A DNA stretch of 64,000 nt, from contig NZ_JAYXKP010000006.1 of NCBI RefSeq assembly GCF_036039175.1, positions 1 through 64,000 on the forward strand, in the 5' to 3' direction. This DNA comes from Marinilactibacillus sp036039175 (GTDB lineage: Bacteria > Bacillota > Bacilli > Lactobacillales > Carnobacteriaceae_A). The position numbers were made by a program, and so were the translations under genes. Positions 18,181 through 27,002 of this stretch are shown in pieces (the stretch's first letter is position 1; the number at the start of each line of letters is the position of its first letter). The notes under the pieces are model-generated. The model searched no databases. It was given only the letters and a program-made list of their open reading frames with translations, and was not told the origin of the DNA.

Positions 18181-19428
18181 TTAAGATAAATAGCGATTCT
18201 GTTTTGAAGCCGTTAGTTCCTGTTTTAAGTACTTAGTAAGGTTGGACATTGATTTCATTTGTCCCCATGTCATTAGATTTACCAAATGTTTCATTGTGAC
18301 CGCAATCGGTCCCTTGATATGTACAAGGTTCATTAAGTAGCCAACACCAAACTGTGCTCCTACTGAAACGATTGTGCCTTTTTGCTTGTTTTCGTGCAGA
18401 GTCGACTTGAATTCTGGACGAAGTTCGGCTGCAATATTCTCTGCTGCTGTTTTTGCAGTCTGCTCAGCTGTTTGAGCATTTTGGGGCAAAGCAGTGCCCG
18501 AGGCATCTTCATAATGAACTAAATCTCCAACTACATAGATTTTTTTCATATTTTGTGCAGACATCGTACCAGAGGTTGTTATTCTCCCAGCTTTTCCAAA
18601 CTCAACCTCTAAATCTTCAACGTCAGAGTTAGCTTTCACACCAGCTGTCCAAATCAGCGAATACGTCTGAAGAGGTTCTTGACCTTTAATCTCCACCGAG
18701 TCAAAGGTCACTTTCGAAACCGAAGCTTCGGTCATTAAGTTCACTTGATTTTCAGCAAAATACGCTTCTACTCTCTGTGATTCTTTCGCAGGCAGCGCAG
18801 GTAGAATGGTAGGAGAGGCTTCAACTAGAGATAGAGAAATTTCGTTTTCTTCTAGCCCAAAGTTTTTTTCAAGCTGCGGTTTCCACTCAACGAGTTCCCC
18901 CATGATTTCGATACCTGTTAGTCCACCACCACAGATTACAAAATGCAACATTGCCTGACGCTTTTTAGGATCTGTTTCTTTAGCGGCTTGTTCGACCATT
19001 GTTAGAATATGTTTTCGAATTCTAACCGCTTCTTTCCAAGACCACATCGTGAAGCCGTATTCGCTGACACCTTCTATGCCAAAATCATTGGGTTCTCCGC
19101 CCATTGCTAAAACGAGATACTCGTATGGAATTTTCTGAGACTCTGTCATCACATATTGCTCGCGTTCGTCGATTCTTTTCATTTCGTCTACGATAATTTC
19201 TACATTTTTATAGGATTTAAATAAGGTTTTCAAATCATGTACCGCTTCTTCTGGACGAATTCGACCACCAATGACTTCATGTAGTCTGGTTTTATAAGTG
19301 AAGAATGGATCTTTATTCACTAATTTAATATTAACTTGAGTGTCTCCACTTAATTTTCGGGAAAGATGCATGGCTGTAAAGACTCCAGAAAACCCAGCTC
19401 CGAGTATGATGATCGTTTTCTCTTCCAA
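18181..19428 (-). CDS. ndh: Type II NADH dehydrogenase (NDH-2)
   Basis: A 415-residue single-subunit flavoprotein that oxidises NADH and reduces membrane quinone without pumping protons. The FAD site is IIILGAGFSGVFTA, the NADH-binding segment is FVICGGGLTGIEIMGEL, and VYVVGD-type FAD motif appears as KIYVVGDLVHYED. The C-terminus would sit on the membrane. The start is most likely TTG at 19428, with GAGGAGA 8 bases upstream; the open frame continues further. It is followed by hepT. Together with menA the set resembles the Ndh2-DmkA-DmkB part of the Listeria extracellular electron transfer locus. Confidence 0.9.
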   Translation of the reverse strand: MEEKTIIILGAGFSGVFTAMHLSRKLSGDTQVNIKLVNKDPFFTYKTRLHEVIGGRIRPEEAVHDLKTLFKSYKNVEIIVDEMKRIDEREQYVMTESQKIPYEYLVLAMGGEPNDFGIEGVSEYGFTMWSWKEAVRIRKHILTMVEQAAKETDPKKRQAMLHFVICGGGLTGIEIMGELVEWKPQLEKNFGLEENEISLSLVEASPTILPALPAKESQRVEAYFAENQVNLMTEASVSKVTFDSVEIKGQEPLQTYSLIWTAGVKANSDVEDLEVEFGKAGRITTSGTMSAQNMKKIYVVGDLVHYEDASGTALPQNAQTAEQTAKTAAENIAAELRPEFKSTLHENKQKGTIVSVGAQFGVGYLMNLVHIKGPIAVTMKHLVNLMTWGQMKSMSNLTKYLKQELTASKQNRYLS

Positions 19429-19569
19429 ATGAATCTCTCCTCTTTTTGAACTCCGTATGGTATATTTTATGTAAAACAACTGTTATCATTATACCGTTGA
19501 ACAGGATGAAAGTCTAAGACTAAGAATTTGTAAGTGACGTTCATATTTTTATCGAAAAGGAGCTTGATC

Positions 19570-20517
19570 ATGTCTATCCCACAATTTATGCGCTTCGTTG
19601 ATATTCGCACAAAATTTACCAGCATGTTGCCAGTCTGCATTGGTGTACTATATGCTCTATATTATTTTAATTCCTTTAATTTTTTAAATACTTTAATTTT
19701 TTTTATTGCAACTGTCTTACTGGATTTTACGACGACTGCCATTAATGTATTAGTTGATTATCAGACCGCTTCTGTAAACTCTTTGGAAAGAGAATCCAAT
19801 ATCATGGGTAGGGAAAACATTCCTGAAAAACTGGTTATCTACTATATTTTCGGTATGCTGCTTCTTTACTTTATATTAGGATTCATTCTTGTCGCTCGCA
19901 CAGATTTAGCCTTGCTTCCGCTGGGTATTATTTCTGCAATCATTGCGGTCACCTATACATATGGACCGATTGCCCTATCCAGAATGCCCTTAGGTGAGTT
20001 ATTTTCTGGTCCACCACTTGGATTAGGTATTATCTTTATCTCGATTTTTGTTAATTACAGAGAAGAACTAATCTTGTCACTGAGCTTTCAAGATAATACG
20101 TTCCTCTTACTTGGAGACTGGCTGATGATCCTTATCATTATATTTGTTTCGCTACCGCAAGTGCTTTTGATCTCTAATATTGTATTAGCAAATAATATCT
20201 GTGATTTAGAACAAGATGTGGGTAACCACCGTTTCACACTTGTTTATCACCTCGGTAAAGAGAAAAGCATCCGACTTTACAATTGGCTAACATATGGAAG
20301 TTATGTAACTTTGGCTCTACCCATTCTTTTTGGCTGGTTACCGAGGATCATGTTGCTTATTTATCCAACACTAATTTTCGTACACCGACAAGTTAAGCTT
20401 TTTAATCAAAAGCAAGATAAAAGTGAAACCTTTATTACTTCTGTTAAATCTTTCTTGGCCTTTACTTTAGTAGAAATTATTCTATTCGTTATTGCTATTC
20501 TGTGGACAACTTTTTAA
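19570..20517 (+). CDS. menA: 1,4-dihydroxy-2-naphthoate polyprenyltransferase (MenA/DmkA-like)
   Basis: A 315-residue UbiA-family membrane prenyltransferase. It joins a polyprenyl chain to 1,4-dihydroxy-2-naphthoate, giving demethylmenaquinone. The first conserved loop is AINVLVDYQTA, with a less acidic motif than in UbiA, and the second is NNICDLEQDVGNHRFTL. About eight membrane segments are visible. The ATG at 19570 has AAAGGAG upstream. It is divergent from ndh and hepT. No complete men pathway is seen here, so the naphthoate precursor could be made elsewhere or taken up. Confidence 0.9.
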   Translation: MSIPQFMRFVDIRTKFTSMLPVCIGVLYALYYFNSFNFLNTLIFFIATVLLDFTTTAINVLVDYQTASVNSLERESNIMGRENIPEKLVIYYIFGMLLLYFILGFILVARTDLALLPLGIISAIIAVTYTYGPIALSRMPLGELFSGPPLGLGIIFISIFVNYREELILSLSFQDNTFLLLGDWLMILIIIFVSLPQVLLISNIVLANNICDLEQDVGNHRFTLVYHLGKEKSIRLYNWLTYGSYVTLALPILFGWLPRIMLLIYPTLIFVHRQVKLFNQKQDKSETFITSVKSFLAFTLVEIILFVIAILWTTF

Positions 20518-20518
20518 C

Positions 20519-20583
20519 AAAAAAAAGCCCTTATTACCCTCTATGAAAATATTTATCAGGGGTACCAGGGGCTTTATTATTTT
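20519..20583 (+). terminator. Terminator after menA
   Basis: The ends AAAAAAGCCC and GGGGCTTT pair, extended by TTACCC/GGGGTA, around an AT-rich loop. A T-rich tract follows. Confidence 0.65.
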
Positions 20584-20628
20584 ATTTCCACAGGTTTATC
20601 CACATAGTTATACACAGTCTGGGGATAA
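20584..20628. repeat. Cluster of four DnaA-box-like 9-mers at 12-bp intervals
   Basis: ATTTCCACA (20584), TTATCCACA (20596, perfect consensus), TTATACACA (20608, one change) and, on the minus strand, TTATCCCCA (20620-20628, one change) occur with starts exactly 12 bp apart. They fill the gap between menA and the lipoprotein gene. This is the look of a DnaA-binding cluster outside the origin; no dnaA or dnaN gene is here. Confidence 0.7.
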
Positions 20629-20641
20629 CTTTCATTAAAGA

Positions 20642-21058
20642 CTATTCTATCACGTTATATCTAAATTGTTTGAAAGCAGAGATATCTCCATCTTCTGTAT
20701 CATCAGCATATTGAATAAACTGTAACTTAGGATTATAGTCAGTTGAGTGGGCGCCTTCAATTCCTTCGATATCTAATTTATAAGATTCTCCGTTTTTGAT
20801 TTTTTCTTCAAAAATCTTCTCATTCGCTACATAGAAGTAAGACGTTTTACTCTCGTCTACCTCCTCCGCGAGAACTTCAAGCTGACTATCTTCTTTATGT
20901 ATTTCCGAAGTGATCAGTAGCAACTCTGCATTCCCGACCTCTTTACCCATCGCTACCTGAATTTCTGTTTTATCCTCTGATTCCAAGGCGCCTTCAATTT
21001 CGCCACAAGCAAATAAACCAATGCTTGTAATCAATAAACCTGCCATTTTAAATTTCAT
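20642..21058 (-). CDS. Small predicted lipoprotein
   Basis: A 138-residue protein with a signal peptide ending in LFAC (lipobox-like, Phe at -2 is unusual). The mature part is acidic and includes YKLDIEGIEG and a YADDTEDGD segment. I do not recognise a family. Of three consecutive ATGs, the third (21058) has AAGGAGG at the best distance. It is not adjacent to any transporter, and the function is unknown. Confidence 0.75.
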   Translation of the reverse strand: MKFKMAGLLITSIGLFACGEIEGALESEDKTEIQVAMGKEVGNAELLLITSEIHKEDSQLEVLAEEVDESKTSYFYVANEKIFEEKIKNGESYKLDIEGIEGAHSTDYNPKLQFIQYADDTEDGDISAFKQFRYNVIE

Positions 21059-21213
21059 CATCATTCCTCCTTTTATTCTCATGTATTCATTATATCTAGG
21101 AATCACTCTTTAGAAATCCGACCTAAGTCTCATTTAACATGTTTTCATGATATTGATTGTATTCCTGAGCTAACGTATACTTTTTATAAGTACATACAAA
21201 AGGAGTTTTGATC

Positions 21214-21696
21214 TTGAATCTATCTACATTAACCTTTAGAAAAGCCACACAAGAAGATGTTCCACTTATCTTAAAATTTATCAGAGAGCTCGCTGCTTAC
21301 GAGAAATTGGCAGACGAAGTCGTTGCTACTGAAGAAATATTGATTGATCAGTTATTTCATAAAGAAAAATCAGAAGTTCTATTTGCTATTGTGGACAACA
21401 AAGAAGTAGGCTTTGCACTATTTTTCCACAACTTCTCCACTTTCCTCGGTCGTTCTGGACTTTATCTGGAAGACTTGTATGTTGATCCAACTCATAGAGG
21501 TCACGGTTATGGTAAGGCTCTATTGAAAAGATTAGCGCAAATCGCTGTTGAACGAGGATGCCGTCGTATGGAATGGATCTGTTTGGACTGGAACCAATCG
21601 AGTATCGATTTTTACCGATCACTAGGTGCAGAGCCCATGGAAGACTGGACGATTTACCGTGTTACTGGCGATACACTGACTACACTTGCCCATTAA
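21214..21696 (+). CDS. GNAT family N-acetyltransferase
   Basis: A 160-residue acetyltransferase. The N-terminus FRKATQEDVPLILKFIRELAAYEKL is typical of the diamine/thialysine acetyltransferase branch. Motif A, LEDLYVDPTHRGHGYGKALLKRLA, carries the acetyl-CoA-binding loop, and WICLDWNQSSIDFYRSLGA completes the fold. The start is TTG at 21214, 8 bases after AAAGGAG. The substrate is probably a small amine. Confidence 0.88.
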   Translation: MNLSTLTFRKATQEDVPLILKFIRELAAYEKLADEVVATEEILIDQLFHKEKSEVLFAIVDNKEVGFALFFHNFSTFLGRSGLYLEDLYVDPTHRGHGYGKALLKRLAQIAVERGCRRMEWICLDWNQSSIDFYRSLGAEPMEDWTIYRVTGDTLTTLAH

Positions 21697-21746
21697 AAAA
21701 TAAATAGACGCATCGAATGATTATTATTCGGTGCGTCTACTTATTT
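21697..21746. terminator. Bidirectional terminator
   Basis: A long stem (TAGACGCAtCGAAT and partner) lies between A-rich and T-rich ends, between the convergent acetyltransferase and small membrane protein genes. Confidence 0.8.
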
Positions 21747-21759
21747 GGCTTTAAGTCAT

Positions 21760-21957
21760 TCAGTGCTTGTCTTTATTGTTGAATAGAGCATACATTACCG
21801 ATCCAATTAACAGTCCAACAGCTGGTCCGACACCGACGAAAAAGATGAGTGGAACGTTTTGAAATACCAAGTTCAATAAGAGTCCGAGCACAGTTCCAAT
21901 CAGTGGGCCAAAGGCTAGAAAATAAATGGCACGGTCTTCATTCGGCTCTGGTTTCAT
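21760..21957 (-). CDS. Small two-helix membrane protein
   Basis: A 65-residue protein with two hydrophobic helices rich in Gly and a Lys/Asp tail. AGGAGAG precedes the ATG. I recognise no family. It lies just downstream of the HAD gene on the same strand. Confidence 0.7.
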   Translation of the reverse strand: MKPEPNEDRAIYFLAFGPLIGTVLGLLLNLVFQNVPLIFFVGVGPAVGLLIGSVMYALFNNKDKH

Positions 21958-22009
21958 CTGGTTATCTCTCCTTCATATCTATCAAGTCTGCGTGCTTTCT
22001 CACGTTCAA

Positions 22010-22726
22010 TCATTTTGCGTATTGAAGACTATCCGCAGTTAGTAATTGTTCAAGTGCATCATAAGAATCTACTTCATAGTCTGGTTTGATATTCGTCTGG
22101 TTATCCAGCTTCAAAGGATTGAACCAGACGCTGGTGATTCCTGCATTGATTGCTCCTTGAATATCAGAACGGAGAGAATCGCCAATCATCACCGTATTTT
22201 CTGGTGTGATTTCTTTGCTTTGATTGAACAGTTTTTTGAAGAAACGTGGATCAGGTTTGGCTACACCGACTTCGTCTGAAATAATCACTTGATCAAATAT
22301 TTGATCAAGTCCCGTTCCTTTTAGCCGTTTACGTTGGGTGGATGATTGTCCATTTGTACCGGCAATCAATGTATATCCCTGTTCTTTCAAATGATTTAAT
22401 AAGACTTCTGCACCTTCAATCAAGTAAAAGTTTTCATCCAATAAACTTCTATAAGCACTTTCTAGTAATACACCATCTTGTTTAACATTAAATTGCTCGT
22501 AAGTAGTTGAAAACCGAGTATCTAGCCACTCTTTAGGTGAACCCCCAGCTTCAATTTCACGCCATACGTTGCGATTGACCACATTAAACACTTTCAGCCA
22601 TTCATCGAATCGTACGTCTGGTACCGGATATTGTTTTAAGATGTTCTCCAGTCCTTCTTGCGCTCCTTTTTTAAAATCCAGAATGGTATCATCTAAATCG
22701 AATATTATATTGACTTTATTTTGCAT
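22010..22726 (-). CDS. HAD family hydrolase, YjjG nucleotidase type
   Basis: A 238-residue HAD phosphatase. Motif I is FDLDDTILDFK, motif II includes TNGQSSTQ, motif III is the lysine in VGVAKPDPRFF, and motif IV is VMIGDSLRSDI. The C1 cap is helical. Close relatives are YjjG-like pyrimidine 5'-nucleotidases, which help to clear non-canonical nucleotides. GGAGG precedes the ATG at good spacing. Confidence 0.9.
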   Translation of the reverse strand: MQNKVNIIFDLDDTILDFKKGAQEGLENILKQYPVPDVRFDEWLKVFNVVNRNVWREIEAGGSPKEWLDTRFSTTYEQFNVKQDGVLLESAYRSLLDENFYLIEGAEVLLNHLKEQGYTLIAGTNGQSSTQRKRLKGTGLDQIFDQVIISDEVGVAKPDPRFFKKLFNQSKEITPENTVMIGDSLRSDIQGAINAGITSVWFNPLKLDNQTNIKPDYEVDSYDALEQLLTADSLQYAK

Positions 22727-22957
22727 ATGTCATCCTCCATTTTGTGAATCCTCTATAGACATTTTACCGAAAAATAAGCATTCGTCCATAAAAAATCTTA
22801 TAAATAGATACTCTTTTTTATTTTCGATTTCTGGTTCTTTTGTACTATTTCAACTATACATTTCAATCGAAATTTGGGTATATATATTCCTACTTCCAAA
22901 ACTGATATAATTAAAAAAACAGGCACGATGAAAAATTTGTTATTGAGGAGTTTTACG

Positions 22958-23407
22958 ATGTTATCAACAATTTCGCTAATGGATGCGTACATGATTGAAA
23001 CACTTTTGTCTAAAGGTGTTGAAAAAGAAAAACTGGTCCAAGCGGTTCAAACGCATACTGTGGATCAATTTGTGGAGATAGACGGTTCTTACGATTACAG
23101 AGAATTGAATCAGGCTATTACGGGAAAAGAAAATATGTACCAAGAAGCTATTGAAGATGGCTATGCCATCAGCTACCTGACGCTTTATGGTTTAAAAAAC
23201 TTATTAAGAATGAAGTTCGGGTTCGAAGAAAATACGGATTATACGACTTTTGAAAGAAAAATCGAAGATTTAGTCGTTACTCCTGCACAATTAGACACGT
23301 TAACTAAGCTTGTTGGGAAAATCTGGACGGTTAAAATAACTGCTCAAAAAGAAGACGATTCTGTAGAAATTTCGATTCTTCATGTTAGTTTAACTGAAGA
23401 GGTTTGA
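22958..23407 (+). CDS. Hypothetical cytoplasmic protein
   Basis: A 149-residue protein of alpha-beta character with no signal or membrane helix. I do not recognise a family. I chose the ATG at 22958 since GAGGAG is 8 bases upstream; the open frame extends further upstream with no ribosome site. A TATAAT-like -10 sits near 22905. It lies just ahead of the T-box leaders but is not part of that transcript. Confidence 0.65.
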   Translation: MLSTISLMDAYMIETLLSKGVEKEKLVQAVQTHTVDQFVEIDGSYDYRELNQAITGKENMYQEAIEDGYAISYLTLYGLKNLLRMKFGFEENTDYTTFERKIEDLVVTPAQLDTLTKLVGKIWTVKITAQKEDDSVEISILHVSLTEEV

Positions 23408-23447
23408 ACTTTATGAGCTGTTCATTAAATAAAAATTAAAAAATTTG

Positions 23448-23477
23448 TTGACAGCTCATATACTCTCTTGCTATAGT
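23448..23477 (+). promoter_or_regulatory. Promoter of the metNIQ leader
   Basis: TTGACA (23448) and TATAGT (23472-23477) are 18 bp apart. Transcription would start near 23484, about 750 bases upstream of metN, and cover both T-boxes. Confidence 0.7.
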
Positions 23478-23504
23478 TATGACCAACAACTACTAACAAA
23501 ACGA

Positions 23505-23830
23505 AATGCGTAAAGATAAGTACTATTCGAAAGTCTTCATAGAGAGCCCGGTCTGGTGAAAAAGGGTAAGATGGAAAGATAGGAAAATGGTCTTTAAAAG
23601 TCTGGATGATCAATCCGAGTTCAGACTAACGTTGAATAGGCGAGTTTTAAAGCAAGCTTATTACGGTCACACCCGTTACAGTGTCACAGTATTATACGCC
23701 CAATTTGCGTCGTACTGTTTGAGACAATGAGAAGTGATTCCATTGTAAATCAAGGTGGTAACACGAGATGATATTTCGTCCTTGAAGGAAGTTCGCAGTA
23801 AGCGAGTTTCTTTCAAGGGCTTTTTTTATA
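23505..23830 (+). ncRNA. T-box riboswitch 1 (methionine specifier) upstream of metNIQ
   Basis: Stem I has an AAGTAC loop-E-like side and AGAGAG. ATG at 23587-23589 sits in the specifier loop, directly before GTCTTT, which pairs with AAAGAT at the base. The T-box sequence AAGGTGGTAACACG is at 23752. TGGT there would pair with tRNA ending ACCA. A terminator stem (CCTTGAAGGAA...TTCTTTCAAGG plus T7) follows at 23780-23827. The specifier is consistent with tRNA-Met. Confidence 0.88.
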
Positions 23831-23851
23831 CTTATAAACTTAAACACTGAA

Positions 23852-24190
23852 GAGATGAGTAAATGAAACTGAGGTAACAACAGAGAACCTGTGCATGGTG
23901 AAAGCAGGTTTACCTCAAGACATTGAATATGGTCTCTTCCCCCTCACTCCTGCTTGTGCAGAGTGAACGTGGGATACCAAGTCTACTAATAGACAAGGCT
24001 ATCACGGTCGCACCCGTTAACATGCAAGAGAGAAAGAGGATTTAACTCCTTTTCTCATGGAGGTATTTTTCGCGAGAAGAATACAAACAAAGGTGGTACC
24101 ACGAAGATAGCGTTCGTCCTTTGACCCAGTCAGCCATAAAGCTAAATTTTTGCTTTGTGTGCTGCTCGGTCAGGACGAACGCTTTTTTTA
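23852..24190 (+). ncRNA. T-box riboswitch 2 (methionine specifier) upstream of metNIQ
   Basis: A second, independent T-box. AAGAGAT pairs with GTCTCTT at the base of stem I; GAGTA faces GAATATG, giving ATG (23929-23931) as specifier. The T-box AAAGGTGGTACCACGAAG is at 24089. A terminator pairs AGCGTTCGTCCT with AGGACGAACGCT and ends in T7 (24184-24190). The specifier matches that of T-box 1, so both appear to read uncharged tRNA-Met. Confidence 0.9.
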
Positions 24191-24229
24191 TACGAAGAAT
24201 CAGTCAAGAACTTATTAGGAGGAACCAAT

Positions 24230-25318
24230 ATGATAGAGCTTAATCAAATCGATGTTCATTTTGAATCAGATAAAAAAATCATCCATGCCGTTCGTAATGT
24301 GTCGCTTACCATTGATAAAGGAGATGTATTCGGAATTGTCGGATACTCAGGTGCAGGAAAAAGTACGCTCGTTCGAACCATCAACTTACTTCAACGACCA
24401 ACAAACGGATCGGTTCGCATGAATGGGCAAGAGCTACTGGACCTCAATCCAAAAGAGTTACGGACAGCACGCAAAAAAGTCGGTATGATTTTCCAGCATT
24501 TCAACCTGATGAACGCACGCACAGTTGCAGGAAACGTATTATACGCTCTACGTTCAAGCAAGCTTCCGGTTGAAGAGAAAAAACGTAAAGTAACAGAGTT
24601 ATTGGAACTCGTAGGATTAGCTGATAAACAAGATGTCTATCCTTCTCAACTTTCTGGTGGGCAGAAGCAACGTGTTGGGATCGCTCGAGCATTGGCAAAT
24701 GATCCAGAAGTCTTACTGTGTGATGAAGCAACAAGTGCACTCGATCCTAAAACGACCCTATCTATTCTGGAACTCGTTAAAGACTTAAACGAAAAACTTG
24801 GACTAACCATCGTCATCATCACCCATGAAATGGAAGTAATCAAAGAAATCTGTAACAAAGTCGCCGTCATGGAAAACGGTGCTGTGGTAGAGCAAGGTGA
24901 TGTGGTTTCTATTTTCACTGATCCAAAAGATCCTTTAACACAAGAATTTATTAATACAGCAACACATATCGATCAAGCACTGGCAAAACTAGCCAAGCAC
25001 CCTTCCGTTTTGAATATCAGTGAAGACGACACAATCGTTCGCCTCTCCTTTGTAGGGGAAAGTACTAATAGTCCATTGATTTCGAGTCTCTATTCCAAAT
25101 TCACTGTGACTACAAATATTCTATACGGTGATATTGAGATTCTTCATGATACGCCGATCGGGAACTTGATTGTTACCTTAAGTGGAACGACAGCGCAAAG
25201 AAAATCCGCTATTGAATATTTAAAATCGCAAGATGTAAAAGTCCAACAACTCGAGCAAATACGATTACACGACAAAGCAAAAGTTGTCTCGATCAATAGA
25301 GAAAAACACATTCTATAA
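24230..25318 (+). CDS. metN: Methionine ABC transporter ATP-binding protein
   Basis: A 362-residue MetN, which drives D- and L-methionine import. Walker A is GYSGAGKST, the signature is LSGGQKQR and Walker B is VLLCDEATSALDP. After about residue 265 comes the NIL domain, which in MetN binds methionine and inhibits transport. I chose the ATG at 24230, with AGGAGGA upstream. The open frame extends to 24155, but that part overlaps the T-box terminator. It is the first gene of metNIQ. Confidence 0.95.
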   Translation: MIELNQIDVHFESDKKIIHAVRNVSLTIDKGDVFGIVGYSGAGKSTLVRTINLLQRPTNGSVRMNGQELLDLNPKELRTARKKVGMIFQHFNLMNARTVAGNVLYALRSSKLPVEEKKRKVTELLELVGLADKQDVYPSQLSGGQKQRVGIARALANDPEVLLCDEATSALDPKTTLSILELVKDLNEKLGLTIVIITHEMEVIKEICNKVAVMENGAVVEQGDVVSIFTDPKDPLTQEFINTATHIDQALAKLAKHPSVLNISEDDTIVRLSFVGESTNSPLISSLYSKFTVTTNILYGDIEILHDTPIGNLIVTLSGTTAQRKSAIEYLKSQDVKVQQLEQIRLHDKAKVVSINREKHIL

Positions 25319-25339
25319 TCATAAAAAAGGAGCAAAGAG

Positions 25340-26029
25340 ATGAATCAGATAGCCGCATTTTTAGAAAGCATTGCCCCCAATGCCTGGGGTATTCAAGACC
25401 GTATTCTTGAAAGCACTTGGGAAACGATCTATATGACACTGATCGCAGCTGTTATTGCCGGAGCCATTGGAATTATCTTCGGGGTGATCTTAGTAGTCAC
25501 AAACAAACAAGGTATTTTAGAACGGCCAAAGTTTTATAATATCTTAGACCAATTCGTTAACACTGGACGCTCGATTCCTTTCATTATCTTAATGGCTCTA
25601 CTTGCGCCCTTCACAAGAGCGATCGTTGGGACAACCATCGGGACAACTGCCGCAATCGTTCCAATCGTTATCGGAATTATTCCATTCTATTCCAGACAAG
25701 TTGAAAATGCTTTACTTGAAGTGGATCCAGGTATTGTGGAAGCCGCAGAATCCATGGGCTCTTCGCCTCTTGAAATCATCTTTGGCGTTTATTTAAAAGA
25801 AGGCTTCCCTTCTCTGGTTCGAGTATCAGCTGTTTCAATTATTAACTTGATTGGACTAACGACAATGGCTGGAGTCGTTGGAGGTGGTGGCCTTGGAGAT
25901 CTTGCGATTGCCAGAGGATATAACCGATACCAACTTGACGTCACTATCGTTTCCACTTTAATCATCATATTGATTGTGTTCTTCACCCAATGGGTAGGAC
26001 GCATATTGATTCGAAAAACATCTCATTAA
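25340..26029 (+). CDS. metI: Methionine ABC transporter permease
   Basis: A 229-residue MetI with about five membrane helices. The EAA loop EAAESMGSSPLEIIFGVYLKE contacts MetN. The ribosome site AAAAGGAG precedes the ATG, about 20 bases after metN. It is the middle gene of the metNIQ unit, regulated by the tandem T-boxes. Confidence 0.95.
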   Translation: MNQIAAFLESIAPNAWGIQDRILESTWETIYMTLIAAVIAGAIGIIFGVILVVTNKQGILERPKFYNILDQFVNTGRSIPFIILMALLAPFTRAIVGTTIGTTAAIVPIVIGIIPFYSRQVENALLEVDPGIVEAAESMGSSPLEIIFGVYLKEGFPSLVRVSAVSIINLIGLTTMAGVVGGGGLGDLAIARGYNRYQLDVTIVSTLIIILIVFFTQWVGRILIRKTSH

Positions 26030-26084
26030 CCGCATCAATCTAGTAAAACGATAAGAAAATATAAATTTTGAAAAGAGGAAAAAG

Positions 26085-26885
26085 ATGATGAAAAAGAACG
26101 TATTAGCACTATTCGGTTTAGTAGGTGTATTGTTATTAGCAGCATGTGGAAGCAATGGAGAAACCGTTAAACTAGGGGTTGTCGGAGAAAACAATGAAGC
26201 TTGGGAAGACGTAAGAGACCGCTTGGCTGATCAAGATATTGATCTAGAGATCGTTACTTTCTCTGACTACCAAACACCTAATGTGGCACTAGCTGACGGG
26301 GACATTGATTTAAATGCTTTCCAAACAGTTATTTTCCTAGATGATTTCAACAAAGATACCGACAATGACCTGACGCCTATCGCAGATACAACCTTAAATC
26401 CATTAGGTATTTATTCTGAAGAAGTCACTTCAGTCGAAGACATCCAAGATGGTGACACGATTGTGATCCCAAATGATGCTTCAAACGAAGGTCGTGCACT
26501 GATTCTTTTACAATCAGCTGGTTTGATCACGGTTGATCCAGAAAAAGGCAATTACCCTATTGTTGATGATATAACAGATAATCCACAGAATTTAGACATC
26601 GTAACCGTTGCTGGAAACCAGACTGCTCGTTCATTAACTGATGCTACAGCAGCTGTCATTAATGTCGGGATGGCCGTAGATGCTGGATACATTCCATCTG
26701 AAGATGCGATTTTCTTAGAACCCGTAAATGAAGAATCAGAACCTTATACGAACGCTATCGTTGTTCGCGCTAACGAAGTTGATAGTGAAGTTTACCAAAA
26801 AATCGTAGAAGCTTATCAAACGGACGAAACTGCAGCCATCATCGCTGAAGTTACACAAAATTCTTCTATTCCAGTTTGGGAATAG
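26085..26885 (+). CDS. metQ: Methionine-binding lipoprotein MetQ
   Basis: A 266-residue NlpA/MetQ-type substrate-binding lipoprotein. The signal peptide ends with LLLAACG, a clear lipobox. The mature part shows FQTVIFLDDF and LNPLGIYSEEV, typical of this family. It captures methionine outside the membrane and delivers it to MetI. Confidence 0.94.
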   Translation: MMKKNVLALFGLVGVLLLAACGSNGETVKLGVVGENNEAWEDVRDRLADQDIDLEIVTFSDYQTPNVALADGDIDLNAFQTVIFLDDFNKDTDNDLTPIADTTLNPLGIYSEEVTSVEDIQDGDTIVIPNDASNEGRALILLQSAGLITVDPEKGNYPIVDDITDNPQNLDIVTVAGNQTARSLTDATAAVINVGMAVDAGYIPSEDAIFLEPVNEESEPYTNAIVVRANEVDSEVYQKIVEAYQTDETAAIIAEVTQNSSIPVWE

Positions 26886-26938
26886 TCATTACTTAAAGAG
26901 CAGCATTAAGATACAAATCACTCATTTATAGGATACAT

Positions 26939-26989
26939 TAAAAGCCATCAAATGTAGGATGAATAATCCCTCATTTGATGGCTTTTTTG
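26939..26989 (+). terminator. Terminator after metQ
   Basis: A 14-bp stem (AAAGCCATCAAATG and partner) is followed by T6. Confidence 0.88.
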
Positions 26990-27002
26990 AGTAAAATTTT
27001 CA

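Noticed and set aside
23425..23880. Two short minus-strand frames across the T-box leader.
   Set aside because: They are antisense to a structured riboswitch and lack ribosome sites.
24155..24229. N-terminal extension of metN.
   Set aside because: It overlaps the T-box 2 terminator; the ATG at 24230 has AGGAGGA and begins the conserved domain.
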